From an uncultured Lachnospiraceae bacterium (lineage in GTDB: Bacteria > Bacillota > Clostridia > Lachnospirales > Lachnospiraceae), in contig CABRSG010000067.1 of NCBI GenBank assembly GCA_902473545.1, positions 1 through 9,911 on the forward strand: DNA of 9,911 nucleotides. Direction: 5' to 3'. The notes beneath the pieces are model-generated. The model did not search any database, was not told the origin of the DNA, and saw only the letters and a list, made by a program, of their open reading frames with translations. How positions within the stretch are numbered: the first letter of the stretch is position 1; each line of letters starts with the position of its first letter. The position numbers were made by a program, and so were the translations under genes. This document shows, piece after piece, positions 1 through 8,101 of this stretch.

Positions 1-2204
1 ATGTTGCCGGAGATGGGCAGAATTCCAATCTTACGAATATCTGCAGTGCGTATGAAGAAATGATAAAACTGGCGGAACAATTTCCGGAGGATTGCTGTTT
101 TATGGGGATCATACCGGAGATAGAGTCCGTGCCGAAAAGCGTTGCAGTTTTTTCGGAAGAAGGAGAAAAGACGGTCATTAACTACAGTGAAACGCCGGTT
201 AATGGTGAAGAAATGCAGAAGTATCTGATGAAAGTGGTAAACGGGGTGGAGGAATTCAGCAATATTCTGGAGAGCCGGAATCCTCCGACGCAGACCTATC
301 GCTCCAAGACGGAAAAAATAAGGCTGGACGATCCGGGAAGAAGCGCGATGGAGCTGATTGATGAGCAATATGAAGCGTTTTTTGAGGCATTGTTTCATGC
401 GAAGACAAAGGAAATAAAAACGGAGGATTTGGCAGACGGGGTTGACGTTACGATTCCGGAGATTGTCGGAGAAGTAAATATTGCGATCGTTCCGGATGGA
501 GCTTCACAGGAGGAGATTCTGCAAAAGATTACGAAACTGACACAAGATGACGGCGTAAGGATTAAAACGGGTGATTCAGAAGTAGGATTTCTGATGGAAT
601 ATACGGATACATCCGTCAATTTGAAAATTACAGACCCGCAGTCGGGAGAATATACCTTATCCAGCGCAGAAGAAATCAAGGGAACCGTGACGCTGAAATT
701 CACCTCCTACGGGGAGCTAAAGCTGCAATGCGAGGAGGTTTCAACAGAGCATGTGCTGGGAGATACGCTGCAGATAAAGGGAAAGCTCACCGGTCCAAAT
801 GGAGAAGCAGTATCGGATGACTGTATGAAACATGTAAAATTATCCGTTACGGAGGCGGGCAGCGACAGAGAGCTTGCGATTACAGATGTGGAGGGCAGTT
901 CCTTTACGGCAGAATATCCGCTGAACAGAACGGGAGCCTATTATCTTACCGTGAAATGGGAGTACAGCGATCTGACTTCCGAAGAAAGTGTCGGAATAAC
1001 GGATTGCTGGGATTGGGGCGAAACCATTTATGTAGAGGTGCCGGAGGTGGAGTACGCTCTAAAAGAGGTGCCGGAAAAAAGCATCTGTTATGAGAACGTT
1101 CCGTTTGTGCTGAAACCATATTCGATTGCTGCCGAAAAAACGCTGGCGGTTCGTGCGGAGGATTGCGAGCAGTTTCTGGAGGACAGCTGGATAGTAAGGA
1201 TCAATGGAGAAGAAGCGGGCCGGGCAGCCGCTGATACGCAGCGGGGTGGATTTTACTTTGATAAAAAATTTGCAGAGGAAGGCAACTATACCGTAGAGTT
1301 TTATAATGAGCGCAGCGGACAGAGCCTCAGTACGGAAATATCGGTTGCGTATGTTCCACTGCAGCTGGAAGTACCGGAAGAGGGCGCGCTGGGAAATGAG
1401 ATTGAAATTGTCGTGAAGCATCCGCAGGAAATTTCAGAGGCAGATCAGTGCGAAATAACGGTAACCGATGAAAACCAGGAGATATGCCAGCAGAAAACGG
1501 TTTCCTTTGAAGAGGGGCGCGCCGGCGTGAGCTTCCGGCCGGAGAAAGAAGGAAACTATTATGTGACGGCACAGGCGGGGAGCATGGAGCAGGTAAGCGG
1601 AGAGATTCAAATTGTAAATCATGCGCCTGAAAAGACGGCGGATATGCCGGAGCGTCTGATTATCCCGTGTATGCTGTATAAAAGCTGCGGGACAGAGGTG
1701 GATGTGGGAACCTGGTTTACGGATCCCGATTCTCATAGCTGGACAGTCCAATTCTCAGAGAATGAATATTTTGAGCCGGATAGCTCTGCAGTAAATTCGG
1801 AAGGTGGGACGCAGGTGCGGATCGGCAGAAAAACGGAAAGACGGATACAGCTGTCTTATACGATCGTTGACGAATATGGCAAGACAGGTGTAAGCGGAAC
1901 GCTGCTTATCGAGGAAAAAATAGCGGGAGAGATAAAATGGGGCGTATTGCTTTTAGCAGCCGTTGTCATTTTTGTTTTTTGGGGTTCCAGGAAAATTTAC
2001 AGAGATCAAAGAATCCCGGTTACCATTCACTATGGAGGCGGCAGCTTTACCAGATGGATCTTGCAGCGGGAAGGAAAAAGAAAAGTTATTCGCAGGCACT
2101 GGAGAAAACTTGCAATCGTATGGTTTGAAGACGGAAATATATTGTATGAATATCAGGGGCAGACAGGAATGGCAGATCAGTTTATGAATATTTATTTGAG
2201 ATAA
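1..2204 (+). CDS. Membrane-anchored multi-Ig/beta-sandwich surface protein, probably C-terminal part of a vWA-domain protein (5' partial)
   Basis: The reading frame is open from the left edge (first full codon at 3), so the ATG at 60 is probably internal and the true start and any signal peptide lie upstream. Numbering from that ATG: residues 1-130 are mixed alpha/beta, compatible with the end of a von Willebrand A domain plus its linker. Residues 138-205 (VNIAIVPDG...) resemble the beta-sandwich that often follows bacterial vWA domains. At least three Ig-like units follow (about 210-330, 340-430, 435-515), and a cadherin/dystroglycan-like unit opens with NHAP at 520 and contains FTDPD at 553-557. 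A single transmembrane helix spans about 627-642 (WGVLLLAAVVIFVFWG), flanked by RK, then a 71-residue basic cytoplasmic tail. This predicts an extracellular body and a cytoplasmic tail. It is the first visible gene of the operon, 12 nt before the tubulin-like gene. No MIDAS DxSxS motif is visible, so the vWA assignment rests on the linked sandwich and operon context. Confidence 0.7.
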   Translation, partial: VAGDGQNSNLTNICSAYEEMIKLAEQFPEDCCFMGIIPEIESVPKSVAVFSEEGEKTVINYSETPVNGEEMQKYLMKVVNGVEEFSNILESRNPPTQTYRSKTEKIRLDDPGRSAMELIDEQYEAFFEALFHAKTKEIKTEDLADGVDVTIPEIVGEVNIAIVPDGASQEEILQKITKLTQDDGVRIKTGDSEVGFLMEYTDTSVNLKITDPQSGEYTLSSAEEIKGTVTLKFTSYGELKLQCEEVSTEHVLGDTLQIKGKLTGPNGEAVSDDCMKHVKLSVTEAGSDRELAITDVEGSSFTAEYPLNRTGAYYLTVKWEYSDLTSEESVGITDCWDWGETIYVEVPEVEYALKEVPEKSICYENVPFVLKPYSIAAEKTLAVRAEDCEQFLEDSWIVRINGEEAGRAAADTQRGGFYFDKKFAEEGNYTVEFYNERSGQSLSTEISVAYVPLQLEVPEEGALGNEIEIVVKHPQEISEADQCEITVTDENQEICQQKTVSFEEGRAGVSFRPEKEGNYYVTAQAGSMEQVSGEIQIVNHAPEKTADMPERLIIPCMLYKSCGTEVDVGTWFTDPDSHSWTVQFSENEYFEPDSSAVNSEGGTQVRIGRKTERRIQLSYTIVDEYGKTGVSGTLLIEEKIAGEIKWGVLLLAAVVIFVFWGSRKIYRDQRIPVTIHYGGGSFTRWILQREGKRKVIRRHWRKLAIVWFEDGNILYEYQGQTGMADQFMNIYLR

Positions 2205-2214
2205 AGGGAGAGGG
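2205..2214 (+). promoter_or_regulatory. Ribosome binding site of the tubulin-like gene
   Basis: AGGGAGAGGG lies in the 12-nt gap between the TAA at 2202-2204 and the ATG at 2217. The spacing supports this ATG as the start and reinitiation after the upstream gene. Confidence 0.65.
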
Positions 2215-2216
2215 AT

Positions 2217-4739
2217 ATGGATATAAAAAAGTACACAGAGGCGGAATGGAAGGACGTACATAATGGGATCAGATACGTGCAGGCCCATAATAAGGATGTA
2301 AAAATGAAGGATATCCCTGTTCTTCTGGTTGGACTTGGAGGAAGCGGCATTAAAGCGATGCTTTCGTTTAAAGAAAAGGCGGAGTCTATATATCCGAAGG
2401 AAAATAGTGCGAATCTGGAGTATCTGGCAATTGATACGGATGATATAGGGAAAGATGCTAATATTTCCAGAAAGGATACGATCATTATTCAGAGCGCGGA
2501 CACGGCAATGCTGCTGCGGGAGGGTGCGGAAGATAAAGAGATCATCCCGAAGGAAATCAAATACTGGCTGGATCCAAGGATGTCGCCGTTTAAGGTGATG
2601 AATGGTGCGGCGGGGATCCGACAGGCGGGACGCTTAATACTGTTTTTAAATATTCTTGAGGTTTACCAGGCGCTGGAAAAGAAGATATCCAGAATAAGAG
2701 TAGGGTACGACCTGCATAAGATCCGTATACAGGTGTATTTATTCACCGGGATCGGCGGGGGCACAGGCTCCGGGATGTTTGTTGATATCAGTTATCTTAT
2801 AAGAAAGATCTGTCCTAACGCGGATATGAACGGCATCATTATTATGCCGGATGTATCCTGCCAGAAGAAAGGTTTGCGTGATATTACCAAAAGAAATATT
2901 AAAAGAAACGGTTTTGCAGCATTAAAGGAACTGGAATATCTGATGATGTTGAGACGGTATAACGAGTGGTTTCGTCAGGGATATCCGGGGAATATCGGGG
3001 AGATCTATACACAGGTGCCAATTTTTGATAATTGTATTTTGGTGGGTTCGCAGGAAGAGGGGCGCAAAGCGGTCAGCACGGAAGAGGAAGTATACGAGAG
3101 AATCGGTGAGTATGTCCTGACCGAGCTGCAGGAAAAATCAATCCGGTCATTTGGAATAGAGTCTTTTAAAAGTAATCTGGCCAGTCAGAATGCGGATAAG
3201 GAATGTTTTTTTGAGCAATATGCGGCAATTGGAGCGAAGACAGAGTATATACCGGTAGATCAATATTACAGCCTCTGGCTGAGCGATACCATAAACGCAT
3301 TTCTGCAGGATATAAAGGTGGACATTGACAGCAATGAAAAACCCTGGGTGCAAAGGTTTAAAGACGATCTGAAGCAATGGGTGGAGGAGGTTTACGACAA
3401 AGCCGGAAAAAATCTGCGCGTATCCGATGAAGCGGCGGGGGACCAGATAAAGACTCTGCAGACAAGCCTGCTTGAGAAATTCAGGGAGGTGGTGAAACAG
3501 AATGATGAGGACACGATAATTATAAAATATTGCCTGCAGGACGGAACGTGGACGGAGAAATTTAAAAAGGAAATTCAGAGATATTGCGAGGGGTTATATC
3601 CCAAGCGTTACCTTGGGAAAAAAGCAAATGAACTGAAAAAAGATCTGGGACAGATATATCTGGAAAGCTTTTGCGGGGCATATGGACAGGACGATCCGGC
3701 AGACTGCGAGGGCATAAAAAAGCTTGTTGAATTGCTGGAACATATCCGGAACAGATGCAGGGCTTACTGGGAAAATACGTTTGACGAGGAAAAGCTGTTT
3801 TCCGGAAAAGCGTTTGAAACGCGCAGAGAGAGCGATGCTTATCAGAAAAGTATTGCGGCAGCGAAGAGGGTGATCATCAGAGATTATCTGGAACATCCGG
3901 AAAAGTGGAATGGACAGAAAGCTGAGGATAAAATTGAATGGCTCTCTGATTATGTTGCCCGGCTGTTAGATCCCTGTTTTAATGAGAGCGGCTGCCGATC
4001 CATTTTTCAGCTTCTGGAATATCATGAAAATGGCAGACAGATGATGGAAATTCATTTGCAGGAAATGTTTGACCGGCTGGATAAAACGCGCCAGCTCTGG
4101 CCAACTGCCGCTACGATGGTAAAAACGTATAACAGTTATGAAATTCTGGTCGTTCCGAGCCGCGAGGGCGTAGATAGACTGGCGGAAAGGTGGGCGGAAA
4201 CGGCAAACACAAATGTGAGCATTGTTCCGAGCGATATTGACCAGCGGTTTTCGAAGGTTTTGTATGTGCCCGGATACTCGCTGTACAGTTATGAGGGGCT
4301 TCCGGAGTTTGAAAATGAATACAATGCGCAGACGAATAAGTACGGAGTTCATTTGTATGCGTCGGAAGACACGAACTGGGAATATCTTCCGTCACCATAT
4401 TTTGAGACTAAATGGAGAGCGGAGGACAGGTCAGCGAGAAGCGATGAAAAAAAGCTGAATGATATTTACCGGGAGATATTTGACAGGGCTGCCGGGTATG
4501 GGATCATTACCTATGAAGAGGATAAAAAAATGTATTGTTTCCGGGTAGAATGCACTCGCGGGGACGTGCTGCTGGATGGGGAAGATCCGGAAGGGGCAAT
4601 AACCATATATGTAGGAAATATCGAAAATGTCGGGGAAGATCCTTCTTATGAGAAGCTGGCAAAAGATATGTTTATACATATGTTTACTTATCGCGACAGG
4701 GTAGCAGAAGCGGTGAAGAGAGCAGAGGGGACTTCATGA
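2217..4739 (+). CDS. Tubulin/FtsZ-superfamily protein (Tubulin_2-type tubulin-like protein)
   Basis: This is an 840-residue cytoplasmic protein with an N-terminal tubulin-type GTPase fold. The first strand and glycine loop are VGLGGSG at 38-44. The strand ending YLAIDTDD at 69-76 matches the T3 region. GAAGIRQAGR at 130-139 resembles the GAGxxRxxGR segment of the tubulin-like family. The tubulin signature GGGTGSG is intact at 180-186, and N231 in NGFAALKEL is in the position expected for guanine contact. Residues from about 330 to 620 are mainly charged helices, far longer than the C-terminal part of FtsZ or tubulin. A further alpha/beta segment (EILVVPSREG onward, about 640-700) precedes the C-terminus. 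Members of this superfamily bind GTP and polymerise; family assignment is strong, but polymerisation here is inferred. No transmembrane helix is seen, so membrane contact would need a partner such as the upstream anchored protein. The stop overlaps the next start as ATGA. Confidence 0.9.
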   Translation: MDIKKYTEAEWKDVHNGIRYVQAHNKDVKMKDIPVLLVGLGGSGIKAMLSFKEKAESIYPKENSANLEYLAIDTDDIGKDANISRKDTIIIQSADTAMLLREGAEDKEIIPKEIKYWLDPRMSPFKVMNGAAGIRQAGRLILFLNILEVYQALEKKISRIRVGYDLHKIRIQVYLFTGIGGGTGSGMFVDISYLIRKICPNADMNGIIIMPDVSCQKKGLRDITKRNIKRNGFAALKELEYLMMLRRYNEWFRQGYPGNIGEIYTQVPIFDNCILVGSQEEGRKAVSTEEEVYERIGEYVLTELQEKSIRSFGIESFKSNLASQNADKECFFEQYAAIGAKTEYIPVDQYYSLWLSDTINAFLQDIKVDIDSNEKPWVQRFKDDLKQWVEEVYDKAGKNLRVSDEAAGDQIKTLQTSLLEKFREVVKQNDEDTIIIKYCLQDGTWTEKFKKEIQRYCEGLYPKRYLGKKANELKKDLGQIYLESFCGAYGQDDPADCEGIKKLVELLEHIRNRCRAYWENTFDEEKLFSGKAFETRRESDAYQKSIAAAKRVIIRDYLEHPEKWNGQKAEDKIEWLSDYVARLLDPCFNESGCRSIFQLLEYHENGRQMMEIHLQEMFDRLDKTRQLWPTAATMVKTYNSYEILVVPSREGVDRLAERWAETANTNVSIVPSDIDQRFSKVLYVPGYSLYSYEGLPEFENEYNAQTNKYGVHLYASEDTNWEYLPSPYFETKWRAEDRSARSDEKKLNDIYREIFDRAAGYGIITYEEDKKMYCFRVECTRGDVLLDGEDPEGAITIYVGNIENVGEDPSYEKLAKDMFIHMFTYRDRVAEAVKRAEGTS
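4725..4730 (+). promoter_or_regulatory. Ribosome binding site deciding the start at 4736
   Basis: GAGGGG sits 5 nt before the ATG at 4736, inside the end of the tubulin-like gene. It favours this start over the in-frame ATG at 4748, and the ATGA overlap implies translational coupling. Confidence 0.55.
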
Positions 4740-6748
4740 GAGCGCGTATGGACGGGCTGACACAGGAAAGAGATATAAAGGATATGAACGGCGGAATCAT
4801 TCCGGATAATCCGATCGCGTTTGTCTTTGCCGGGGAGGATGCGGCAGAAAAATATCGTCAGGTATACCGTTTTTGGGGAGATGCAGATTATATCATCTAT
4901 ATACAGATTCTTGGAGAAGGGGAAGAACGTATTGAGGATGAGCAGGTTGTGATTTTCGAAACGGATACCGACGGCGCGCTGCAGAACGGAGACGAATATT
5001 TCGAGTGTCTTGACAAGGTGATCCGCAGGACAAAAAGACATTGTTATGTGAATCATGCAGATATAGATGTTATAGTCCTTGCGGAGGAGCAGACCAGCGC
5101 GCAAATGGCAGTGATCTGCAGGGAAATGTATCATTCCTTTTTTACGGCATATTTTAATCATGTGTTTTTTGAGATATATTTCTGGATTGTGGAAAACTTT
5201 TCCGACAGAAAGCTTGAGTCGGACAGGAAACGCAAATTTTTTGAGCAGGTGGCGTGCCTGGAAGAAATAGAATGGGTCCGGTTTATTTTCCTGATTTCAG
5301 AAGTGATGAACACGGAAAGACTGGTGAAAGATAAAAGCATATACACCCGGATTGCCGTGGATTCCGCTATCCTGGGAAATTGCAGCGGGAACAGGATGGG
5401 GCGGAAGGGAATCAGCATATATAGTGACCTTCTCGAACGGACAGCGGTAACAGACAGCAAGCTTCTCACAATAGGGCGGGTGTCACTGGAGATTTCACAT
5501 GCTGTCAGAAAAATCATATTCTGTATGTGCCTGTTAGAAAAAATTTCTGAGGTTCGGGTGGAAAAGACGGATATAAAGAATATGCAGTACACCGACAGAG
5601 GGATCATAGAGCGCCGGATCAGTGCGGAACTGGCAGAGCTTCAGAAAGGACTCCCAGGTGTGAGCTGTCATGAGAACATATCCTTTGACCAGATGGGATT
5701 GAAGCGGATGGAGGATATACTGTACAAATGTTTTTACAATAATCATACGGAGTATATGCGCATCAACAGTCCTGTTTACAAAAAGGAATGTGAGGCGGCG
5801 GTACAAAATTACTGCAATACTCAGCTGGAGGGCTGGCTTAATGAAAATATCTGCCGTTTTACAGATAATATCTTTGACGATAAAGAGATAGACGGTTTTG
5901 TGGGTGCGGTGCGTCAGAAATATAAAGAGAAAGTAACGGATGCACAGACGGCTCTGAAGCGCCAGAGGGAAGCATTTTACGGCTGGACGCAGCAGAAAAG
6001 CATGAAAGCTTCCAGGAAGATCCGAAAAGAATATCGGGATCATTTTCAGATGTACCTGCTGAGGGAATGGGGCAGATATTATATTTCGCAGCTGAACTGC
6101 GAGATGGTTTTAGAAAGCATCAAGACTATGCAATATTATCTGATCACCTGGAAAAATAAAATGTACGCCAAACGTCAGACCTATTTTCAGTATCTGAAAA
6201 CGCTGCGGCATCAGTATGATATCATATTTTCTGATAGCTGTAAACCGGAGCAGATGGAACTGGAGAGATATAGAAAGAACTTATACAGAACGCTGGAGCG
6301 CAATCCGGCATTTGTAGAAAACTGTTATAAAAGCCTTAGCCGACGGATTTGTGAAAGCCAGGAGACGGGACGCGTAATAGAAGAATCGCTTGCCCAATTT
6401 ATGGATGATATGCGTATGGTTCGGGAAAGCGATGGAGAGACAGCCGGCTCGCAGGAGGAAGGCAGCAATGAGCAGAAAGCGTTTTATTCTGAACTGTATA
6501 AAGAAATCGTATTGGAAAAACTGTTTCATACGCGCGGCAGTATCTGCAATATTCAGCCTTATATCTGCATCATGGGAAGCAGAGAGGGGGCATTTATCCA
6601 ATATGGACTGAAAAACAATGAAGAAGAAAAAATTATCTATGATGTAGAATGCTGCAGATTTCCGGTCGTTATGTATTATCAGCATATTGATCGGGTAGAG
6701 GAACTGTTTCTGCACAGCTTTTACAGCCCGGGAGGTGAAGAGGGGTAG
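4736..6748 (+). CDS. Uncharacterised alpha/beta plus long-helical protein, tubulin-like operon component
   Basis: I do not recognise this 670-residue protein as a named family. Residues about 25-200 alternate hydrophobic strands and helices: AFVFAG near 28, YIIYIQIL near 53, DIDVIVLAEE at 109-118, RFIFLISE at 182-189. This is a Rossmann-like pattern. An aromatic-rich helix lies at about 133-155 but is broken by polar residues, so I do not call it a membrane span. Residues about 290-600 are almost entirely helical and charged; the most coiled-coil-like part begins near 396 (YKEKVTDAQTALKRQREAF). A short acidic, low-complexity linker (about 560-580) precedes a final alpha/beta segment. The loop after DIDVIVLAEE, QTSAQM at 119-124, falls where the tubulin-like protein has GTGSGM, so a nucleotide-site-dead tubulin relative is possible but weakly supported. 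Coupling to the tubulin-like gene suggests a stoichiometric partner. Acidic and basic residues are abundant and no signal peptide is visible, so it is probably cytoplasmic. Confidence 0.75.
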   Translation: MRARMDGLTQERDIKDMNGGIIPDNPIAFVFAGEDAAEKYRQVYRFWGDADYIIYIQILGEGEERIEDEQVVIFETDTDGALQNGDEYFECLDKVIRRTKRHCYVNHADIDVIVLAEEQTSAQMAVICREMYHSFFTAYFNHVFFEIYFWIVENFSDRKLESDRKRKFFEQVACLEEIEWVRFIFLISEVMNTERLVKDKSIYTRIAVDSAILGNCSGNRMGRKGISIYSDLLERTAVTDSKLLTIGRVSLEISHAVRKIIFCMCLLEKISEVRVEKTDIKNMQYTDRGIIERRISAELAELQKGLPGVSCHENISFDQMGLKRMEDILYKCFYNNHTEYMRINSPVYKKECEAAVQNYCNTQLEGWLNENICRFTDNIFDDKEIDGFVGAVRQKYKEKVTDAQTALKRQREAFYGWTQQKSMKASRKIRKEYRDHFQMYLLREWGRYYISQLNCEMVLESIKTMQYYLITWKNKMYAKRQTYFQYLKTLRHQYDIIFSDSCKPEQMELERYRKNLYRTLERNPAFVENCYKSLSRRICESQETGRVIEESLAQFMDDMRMVRESDGETAGSQEEGSNEQKAFYSELYKEIVLEKLFHTRGSICNIQPYICIMGSREGAFIQYGLKNNEEEKIIYDVECCRFPVVMYYQHIDRVEELFLHSFYSPGGEEG

Positions 6749-7342
6749 ATGATATGGGAAATTCAGGATGACCTGTCAGAGAATGAACTCCTTCTGAAAT
6801 ATGATTTTGCAGATCAAAAGTGTATTTACTGGGATTTTGTATTGGGAAGCAGGTATGATCTCTGTGCAATTTTTCCGTGGAATGGCAGTGAAACGCTGCA
6901 GGGGCTGAAAAAAAGGGGGACGCGCCCCATTCTTTACCATAAGAAACTGAGACTGCATCACAGGATTACAAAGGCGGCGGAGGCTTCCTGCTATATATTA
7001 TTTCCGGCGGCGATACAGGATAATATGCTGACGATAGGAAACCAGCGGTCTGGAAATATAGTATATGTAAACAGACTGCATGATCAGCTTGACATTATGC
7101 TTATGCGGGAAAAAAGAAAGCGGAGATTCTTTTTCTTCTGGAAGAAATATTATGCCGGGGAAAAGCAGAGCCTGAAAATAAACAGGAACATCAACGCATT
7201 ATATTATAAACTAACAGGAAACAGTAATCTCTATATGCTGGGCATTACCGGAGAAGCAGCATATATTTATCTGAGAGAGGGAGAAGAAATTACTTTCTTT
7301 GCGGACCGGGAATGCACAAGAAAGCTGGAAGTGAATTCATGA
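6749..7342 (+). CDS. Uncharacterised beta-rich protein with basic/aromatic patch, operon component
   Basis: This 197-residue protein is of unknown family. Its ATG directly follows the previous gene's TAG with no gap, and purine-rich sequence (GGAGGTGAAGAGGGG, 6731-6745) lies just upstream. Most of the sequence reads as short alternating beta strands (IYWDFVLGSRYDLCAIF, GNIVYVNRLHDQLDIMLM, AAYIYLREGEEITFF), which suggests a beta-sandwich or barrel. A striking patch at about 119-137 combines REKRKRR with FFFFW (F127-W131) and KKYY, so it may touch acidic phospholipids or a charged partner. There is no long hydrophobic helix and no signal peptide. The last two bases of the codons overlap the next gene's start as ATGA. 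An adaptor between the anchored protein and the cytoskeletal components is a guess from position only. Confidence 0.72.
   Translation: MIWEIQDDLSENELLLKYDFADQKCIYWDFVLGSRYDLCAIFPWNGSETLQGLKKRGTRPILYHKKLRLHHRITKAAEASCYILFPAAIQDNMLTIGNQRSGNIVYVNRLHDQLDIMLMREKRKRRFFFFWKKYYAGEKQSLKINRNINALYYKLTGNSNLYMLGITGEAAYIYLREGEEITFFADRECTRKLEVNS
7327..7331 (+). promoter_or_regulatory. Ribosome binding site deciding the start at 7339
   Basis: GGAAG sits 7 nt before ATG 7339, which forms an ATGA overlap with the upstream stop. The upstream in-frame ATG at 7312 would create a 31-nt overlap and lacks a comparable site. Confidence 0.5.
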
Positions 7343-8043
7343 ACATTCTTATTGCAGGAAAAAATACCGTTAAGTATCTTAAGACAGTGGTTTACTACAT
7401 GAATGCGGATAACAGGATGTGTGCGATGAAATACAGAGATATCCGCAGCGGCATAGAGCTGTATGAAATGGAAATAGAGGATCCGATACAGGGCATTGTA
7501 AAAATAAATTGCTATTGTATGGAGTTAGCCTTTCAAAAGGCATTTCGGCAGTTGGAGGAACAGCGCACCCTGTTGGATGAATGTAATGCGATTATTAATC
7601 TGATACCGATCAAATGTTTTTCAGCGCTGCGTTATAACGTAGATGAAGACTGGGAGGGAATAGATACATGGATCATACCGGAGCTGTATCAGAGAAAATT
7701 GGCCTCTGTTGTCAGGAAGAAGACAGAGATTATCTGGGTCCTTCAGGGAGTCGAAGGTCTTTGCGCGACTAATGATTTCTTCCAGCGGCCGGAAAATGCG
7801 ATGGTATTGAATTTTCCGGTGAAAGAAGGGCTGCAGGAGATTGTTTCCCGCTTTTTTGCGGAAATAGAAGAGGAGGCGTTTGAAGAAGCAGTACGGGATG
7901 ATGCTGTATTTTTTGGATTTGATCTGGAAAACAGACAGGCAGGCAGAATCGGAGAAAATGCAATGAAATTCTGGATATTAGCGTCTTTTGGACAGCTTTT
8001 TCAGGAAATAGAACTCGTTTTATGTGAAGAAGACTCTGAATAG
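7339..8043 (+). CDS. Uncharacterised Rossmann-like protein, possible degenerate G-domain, last gene of operon
   Basis: With the ATG at 7339 the protein is 234 residues; an in-frame ATG at 7312 would add 9 residues but fits the operon pattern less well. Hydrophobic strands recur at G-domain-like spacing: NILIAGKN (2-9) where a P-loop strand would be, GIELYEMEIEDP (38-49) where Walker B would be, CNAIINLIPI (82-91), TEIIWVLQGVEG (129-140) at the NKxD position, and AMVLNFPVKEGLQEIV (154-169), like the final SA-motif strand and helix. The real motifs are missing: no GxxxxGK[ST], no DxxG, no NKxD. The fold call is therefore an inference, and an inactive GTPase-like or other three-layer alpha/beta protein fits equally. 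The C-terminus is acidic (EIELVLCEEDSE). The hairpin terminator begins 4 nt after the stop, marking this as the operon's end. Confidence 0.72.
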   Translation: MNILIAGKNTVKYLKTVVYYMNADNRMCAMKYRDIRSGIELYEMEIEDPIQGIVKINCYCMELAFQKAFRQLEEQRTLLDECNAIINLIPIKCFSALRYNVDEDWEGIDTWIIPELYQRKLASVVRKKTEIIWVLQGVEGLCATNDFFQRPENAMVLNFPVKEGLQEIVSRFFAEIEEEAFEEAVRDDAVFFGFDLENRQAGRIGENAMKFWILASFGQLFQEIELVLCEEDSE

Positions 8044-8046
8044 GAG

Positions 8047-8099
8047 AAAAATATCCTCTGCGGTTTCCCAAACAGGAGAGACCGCAGAGGATATTTTTT
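8047..8099 (+). terminator. Rho-independent terminator of the tubulin-like operon
   Basis: An 18-bp perfect inverted repeat has its left arm at 8047-8064 and right arm at 8081-8098, with a 16-nt loop. The core ATCCTCTGCGGT is GC-rich. The right arm runs into six T residues at 8094-8099, and the left arm starts with five A residues, so the element could also terminate transcription from the opposite strand. It starts 4 nt after the stop at 8041-8043. Confidence 0.9.
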
Positions 8100-8101
8100 G
8101 C

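Noticed and set aside
60..62. ATG at 60 as true start of the first gene
   Set aside because: The frame is open to the left edge, the preceding codons read as ordinary protein, and no signal peptide follows although a membrane-anchored exported protein needs one.
395..2288. Antisense reading frames across the surface protein gene
   Set aside because: They lie opposite a convincing coding frame, show no domain-like composition or ribosome binding sites, and look like mirror effects of codon use.
5132..5203. Transmembrane helix in the 670-aa protein
   Set aside because: The stretch is aromatic but interrupted by N, H, E and N within about 20 residues, so a buried amphipathic helix is more likely.
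4688..6043. Long antisense frames opposite the 670-aa gene
   Set aside because: Rich in Ile, Phe, His and Ser as expected from the complement of A/G-rich codons; no recognisable motifs and the + strand frame is continuous and operon-linked.
7312..7338. ATG at 7312 as start of the last operon gene
   Set aside because: It would overlap the upstream gene by 31 nt, while ATG 7339 gives an ATGA overlap like its neighbours with GGAAG at proper spacing, and starts directly on the first beta strand.
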